Below are positions 59,801-64,000 of a stretch of 64,000 bases of DNA, one piece after another. A program made the translations under genes and the position numbers. Under the pieces are notes generated by a model. It saw only the letters and a program-made list of their open reading frames with translations, had not been told where the DNA came from and searched no databases. Origin of the DNA: Bugula neritina (taxonomy: Eukaryota > Bryozoa > Gymnolaemata > Cheilostomatida > Bugulidae); contig OZ037765.1 of the NCBI GenBank assembly GCA_964035545.1, positions 24,120,004 through 24,184,003 on the forward strand, given 5' to 3'. The stretch's first letter is position 1. Each line of letters starts with the position of its first letter.

Positions 59801-61846
59801 TTATACAATAAAATGTTAGTAAATTACCACATTATCCATGAAATGTTCTTTTTTTATAATTTTCTTCTAAGTAAAACATTGCTTATGTTTTTTGAAGATG
59901 TTTTTATGCCAATACTTCTTGGTTTTATATGTGGGTTTATAACTATGTGGTTTTGGCATATACTGTTACGCATCACCCACTGCACTGGAGATTGTTTGTG
60001 GTTAGATATTTTTCCAAATTAATAATACTTTAATATAATATGTTTCGCTTTGATGTTATTTTCACCAAAATGGCTTTAACCTGAAATCAATATTTAGTTC
60101 AATGCCTAATAATTGATGTTTGTAGAGCTTCAAATGCTACTCTCTCTGGGTTGCCTAGTGCATCAGATATTTGCTCAACAAGCAGTACCTCATCATTTTC
60201 TGATAGAAATAATTCAACATTCAACAATCCAACATCAAGAAGGTATGTGTATATGGTTCCACGATATAGTCTACTCTTTCAATTAATTTTATATTTGAAA
60301 AGAAATTCCGAAGATTGTATAAACATATTATATGTTGTTGTTGAGTTGATTCTTGTATTTCCCCTAATGTCATTGTTCTAGACCCAAAAGTGTTGGAAGA
60401 GGAAAATCACCATTTATTTTTGAAAAGCCGAGGATTATACAAACATCTGGAGACTCTGATAGTGGAGTAGAGAGCGGCAATAAGATGTTTAGGCCCCAAA
60501 CTCAACCTGCTGGAGATCGAGTGGTTTGTTTTTATTGTAATAGTTCAGCACCAGATCAATTATTAATCCTAATAACATTTTTGATCACAGATGAATGAGT
60601 TTGTCATCAGGAAATAATATAACTGGTTTCAAGGTTCATTTTTTGAACAAGTTCTGCAAGCTGCAATATTTGAAGATAATGAACTTTACCTCCCAGAAAG
60701 AGTCAAGACAAATAGGAAAGATACAACAAGGACTAGAAATTAGTTGTCTCTTGCTCATTCGCGAGTCTTTTCATTTGACAAGCCTCTTTTTCAAGTGTTT
60801 CAGTTGAAGGTTTTATTTTAGATTTGTTATCAAGTTTAGCACGAATCACAAATAACATTTAGAATGCACTTTGTAGGGCGAGGTGGCTGGTTTCCAGAAC
60901 TTTGAGATTATGGGCACTGCACCTCTTACTTTAGAAAACACGCCAGAAGACTTTGATATTCGATCAACCAACGTTCGAGAGCTTAAACTCTTGAAAGAGG
61001 GTAAATTGAAAAAACCACCAAAGAAGGTACATGACTGAATCCCAACTCATCTTATTAATCAGCATGCATATATGGACTGTAGTACCATGTGACTGTAACA
61101 GTGTGTGACCATATATAACTTTATTCTAGTCTGAAGCAATCAAAGTTATAATAACTTTTATGTAATTTGAATGATGGATAATTCCCATCATGGCTTTATG
61201 TGTGATTTAATCTATTATAATGATGGCTGTAAAGCTTGCTTCATGTTGACATTTCCACAGGAAAACATTTTGCTGAAAGGTTTGGCATTCCAAAATAAAG
61301 AAGATATCCCTGTTGTGCGTCAGCTAGTTTGCCGAGATGGAAGTATCGAAGATATGGAGGGAAGTGTGATATTGAATAGTCCTACTAATAACTGGTGTAC
61401 TCCACATCCTAATTCTCACTTCAACTGGGATACACTTTCATCACAGTCAGCTCAAAGGTGAAAATCTCAAGTTGTATTAAAAACTTGAAGCATAAATTTC
61501 TGGTCGGATATGCAGTTTTTCTTCATAAGAGAACAAGTGATCATTACACTCTGACTAGATCGACTACATTATGATGTAATAATAACAATATTGAAGTGAA
61601 TTAAAATTATTAATAGTTATTTACAGCTGTCATTTATAATAATTGGGCTTACTATATTTTTTCAACAAATATTTTTCCATCAATCAAGATACAAGATTAT
61701 GGCTTTTATTGAATGTTCATTGCTCTATTCTAGATTCTGTGTCTTTTAGAAAGGGTGGCACTGAACAAAGGCCAGTTTCAGCTTCAGCAGTGACAGTTAA
61801 AGATACATCAAAAGACGAACATTCCGATATTGAATGGGATGATTAG
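53835..61846 (+). CDS. EXD1: EXD1, exonuclease-like domain protein of the piRNA pathway
   Basis: The 17 exons are 53835-53949, 54147-54221, 54440-54494, 54611-54804, 55300-55481, 55931-56035, 56470-56550, 56648-56791, 56954-57145, 58472-58667, 58961-59422, 59660-59729, 60126-60242, 60382-60523, 60877-61026, 61261-61457 and 61750-61846 (TAG), totalling 2574 nt and 857 aa. The N-terminus (1-80) looks Sm-like (GHTVTLELKNDGGKYCGRL). Residues about 150-345 form a DEDD 3'-5' exonuclease fold (VVYLFDVCAMG, VTYDCRWISDLLFHQYNV, NVFDVQVA). The first acidic pair is replaced (GVAFTGANIG) and the ExoIII aspartate is Thr (LAKTVSYL), so the domain should be inactive, as reported for mammalian EXD1, which acts as an RNA-binding adaptor with TDRD12. 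A long disordered tail follows, with 11-residue repeats (485-568) and an acidic end SDIEWDD. It is clearly longer than mammalian EXD1. Confidence 0.92.
59074..59325 (+). repeat. EXD1: Coding 33 bp minisatellite (11-residue repeats) in EXD1
   Basis: Seven full units and a partial eighth run in frame within exon 11. The consensus is QSNMPASSPNG, with alternating variants (QPNIPARSSNR, QSNMHARSPNG, PPNIPAS). The nucleotide unit is about 33 bp. Variation between units alternates in a two-unit pattern (S-N-M then P-N-I), suggesting duplication of a 66 bp double unit. Confidence 0.9.
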
Positions 61847-62979
61847 AATGACATAACTTGGAGCTTTAAATACTATAATATATGCTATTTGATGATATCT
61901 TGTCAGCTATTAGCACTAAAAACATGGTGCTCCTCTTATTATTGGGAAAGAAATTACAAGGATGCCACATAGCAATACATCTGGTGTACCCTTATAATGC
62001 CCATTTTTTTAAAATTAACAGATATTTTCAACCTACAAAGCTAAAGTTTGGTTTTAGGACTCTACAATTCTTGTCTCTAGTCATTAAAGATATTTATCTC
62101 AACAGGTTATTTACATTTTATTTGACTACATATAATTTACCTGCAGAAGATGAGTGATTTACATATGTAAATGTGTATATGCAGAAAATTTTATGTGATG
62201 CTTCGGTAGCCATTGTTTTATATTAACACATAATAATAAGATTCATAATTATATATTGTTAATTATATATTGTTCCTTCAAAAAACTAAATAAACTTACT
62301 TTAAATTGTAGAACAATTAAGACAAGTCGGCAATATGAGTCAGATGGGAACTTAATTTAATATCAACTTTTCTGTTTGCCATCAATATTAATAGGGCTTG
62401 GTGTGAAGTAGTATTTAGTGAATGAGCTGTAAAAACTATTAGTGTCATGATTCGTCACTTAGAAAAAACAACATTCAATAGCAACAGTATGTTTAATAAA
62501 AATGCACTTGGTCTAAAATTATATAAGTTTTACAAATACATGTTTTCGACAATTGATCAGCATACAATTTTCAACCCAACTAAGCTATAATATGAGGTAT
62601 ACAGCATACAAAATAGCTAATGATCAACAAGCTTTAGCATGTCTTGGTTCCATACAAAATTAATTGTGATTTCAACACCACACAAAAAGTCTATAGCTGC
62701 ATTTATTATATTATTATGTAGAGCTACCCTACTCTCTTTTTGGTGGGATAACTCGAAAGCGCACACACCTGGATCGAAAATTTTATTTACGCACACATTT
62801 TACGGAATTTTTGAAGCTTATACTTATACTTTATAGTAATAAAACATTAACTAAGAAAAATAATCAGAATGACTCTCTGCCCTGGTAGACATTCACATTG
62901 CTGTTACAGTGGTTTCATATATTGACAACAACTCATCAAATAACCCAATGCTTGAATTTTCTCATTGCCCTAGTCACTA
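61847..62979. other. EXD1 3' flank, no gene seen
   Basis: AT-rich sequence with an AATAAA at 62289-62294 that could be a distal EXD1 poly(A) signal. Open frames here lack support. Confidence 0.5.
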
Positions 62980-63900
62980 TCATTCGTATTCAATTTCATA
63001 CTGATAGTGATACTTATACTCACCGTGAAAGTGAAGGCGAACTCACAACTGTGAATCAGAATCAGAATGTGATACTCACACTCATACTCATACTTATAGT
63101 CATACTGATAGTGATACTGTATGATACTGATAGTGATACTCATGTCTCATACTCATAGTATTAGTATGGCTATCAGCCATAGTGATACTGCTCACTATCA
63201 AGTATCATGATTCATGAGTCTTGTCCTTGGTGATACTCATACTGATACTCTTACAGTTACTGTGATACTGATAGTCAATATCACTCATTGTTATTTGTCA
63301 GTGTCACCCACAGTTACTGAGTTACTCTTAGTCTTAGTAATATTGATTATCGATAGTGATACTCTAGACTCTAGAGTCTAGCTCATAATGATAATCTCAA
63401 TCTGTCTCATACAGTCATAGTGATAGGCTGATAGTGATAGTCATACTAACTCATACTGACAATGACTACTCAAATTCAATACTGATAGTGATAGTCATAA
63501 TGATGTTCGTACTTACTAAAACTAAAAGTGAGCAGTGATACTATCATTGATAGTATATCTTATACGTACATCATAATCATCGTATTGATAATCATAAATA
63601 TAGTGGTTTAAATGTTATGGTAATCTGAGTTTATCAATGTGAGATACTGAGTTTCAATTTGATATGACAATCACTCTGACCACTGATTCTGATGATAACA
63701 TTAATAATAGTCATTAGTCAATTAATATTATAATAATTAAAGATAGTCATAATTTGAATTATAATGATAAACACTAAGCTAGAAATAAAAAACATGACAA
63801 CTTTAAATAATGAAACTTAAACTGAAAGTAAAACATTTAAGTAAAACTCGTATGATAATGATAATGAAGAACGGGTATCACTATCAGCATGAGTACGCCT
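62980..63900. repeat. Low-complexity tract of GATACTCATACT/GATAGT words
   Basis: About 900 bp are built mainly of hexamer-like words TGATAC, TCATAC, GATAGT and CTCATA in both orientations (for example ACTGATAGTGATACTCAT and its near-complement repeated many times). A frame of 86 codons inside it (62898-63158) reads as repetitive LILILIVILIV-type sequence and is not a gene. Confidence 0.8.
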
Positions 63901-64000
63901 TCTGAGTTCAATGTTTAATTATAAAGCCTGAGTCAGTAGTCATAGAGAGGGTCTTTAGACTTCAGTGGCAGAGATACTCTTACACCCAACTTGTGTAAGT

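Noticed and set aside
62898-63158. 86-codon frame with LILILIV repeats
   Set aside because: It is a low-complexity word tract translated in one frame.

Overview
The window is nuclear DNA of an intron-rich, AT-rich invertebrate animal. The genes are animal orthologues (MFSD13A, FAM136A, POLR3A, SF1, calcineurin A, PBLD, EXD1) split by many short and medium GT-AG introns, and a tRNA-derived SINE and MITE-like elements are present. The proteins align closely with vertebrate counterparts, which suggests a slowly evolving lineage, but the phylum cannot be fixed from this sequence. There are no bacterial, organellar, rRNA, CRISPR or intact tRNA features.

Layout from left to right: 3' part of MFSD13A (+, 48-2832); FAM136A (-, 3105-5427); POLR3A, the RNA polymerase III catalytic subunit (-, 6742-17629, 27 core exons plus a candidate 33-residue cassette); a 3.2 kb divergent intergenic region with a nested SINE-in-transposon and a low-complexity tract; splicing factor SF1 (+, 20866-26685, 12 exons); calcineurin A (-, 27191-38265), convergent with SF1; a repeat-bearing gap; PBLD (+, 41458-45862, 8 exons); a 470 bp MITE with perfect 8 bp target duplications; an intronless single-pass membrane protein with KCNE-like layout (+, 48700-49365); a 4.5 kb gap with a second SINE copy and transposon remnants; EXD1, a piRNA-pathway factor (+, 53835-61846, 17 exons), with a coding 33 bp minisatellite; and a low-complexity tail.

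Exon models were built by hand from splice sites, reading phase and protein similarity. For POLR3A, SF1, calcineurin A, PBLD, FAM136A and EXD1 the exon lengths sum to a whole number of codons, and where a vertebrate length is well known (POLR3A 1394 vs 1390 aa, FAM136A 139 vs 138 aa) they agree.

The strongest novelty candidate is in calcineurin A. Two adjacent exons of the same phase (28468-28552 and 28221-28314) each encode a version of the calmodulin-binding helix. Splicing both together creates a stop codon within four codons, and skipping both shifts the frame, so the pair behaves as mutually exclusive exons. Two further phase-neutral exons (36 and 126 nt) just upstream would lengthen the linker between the calcineurin B-binding helix and the calmodulin-binding segment. 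Together they would let one gene make several calcineurin A forms differing in calcium/calmodulin control. The genes in the window are otherwise unrelated housekeeping or signalling genes and do not form a pathway cluster.
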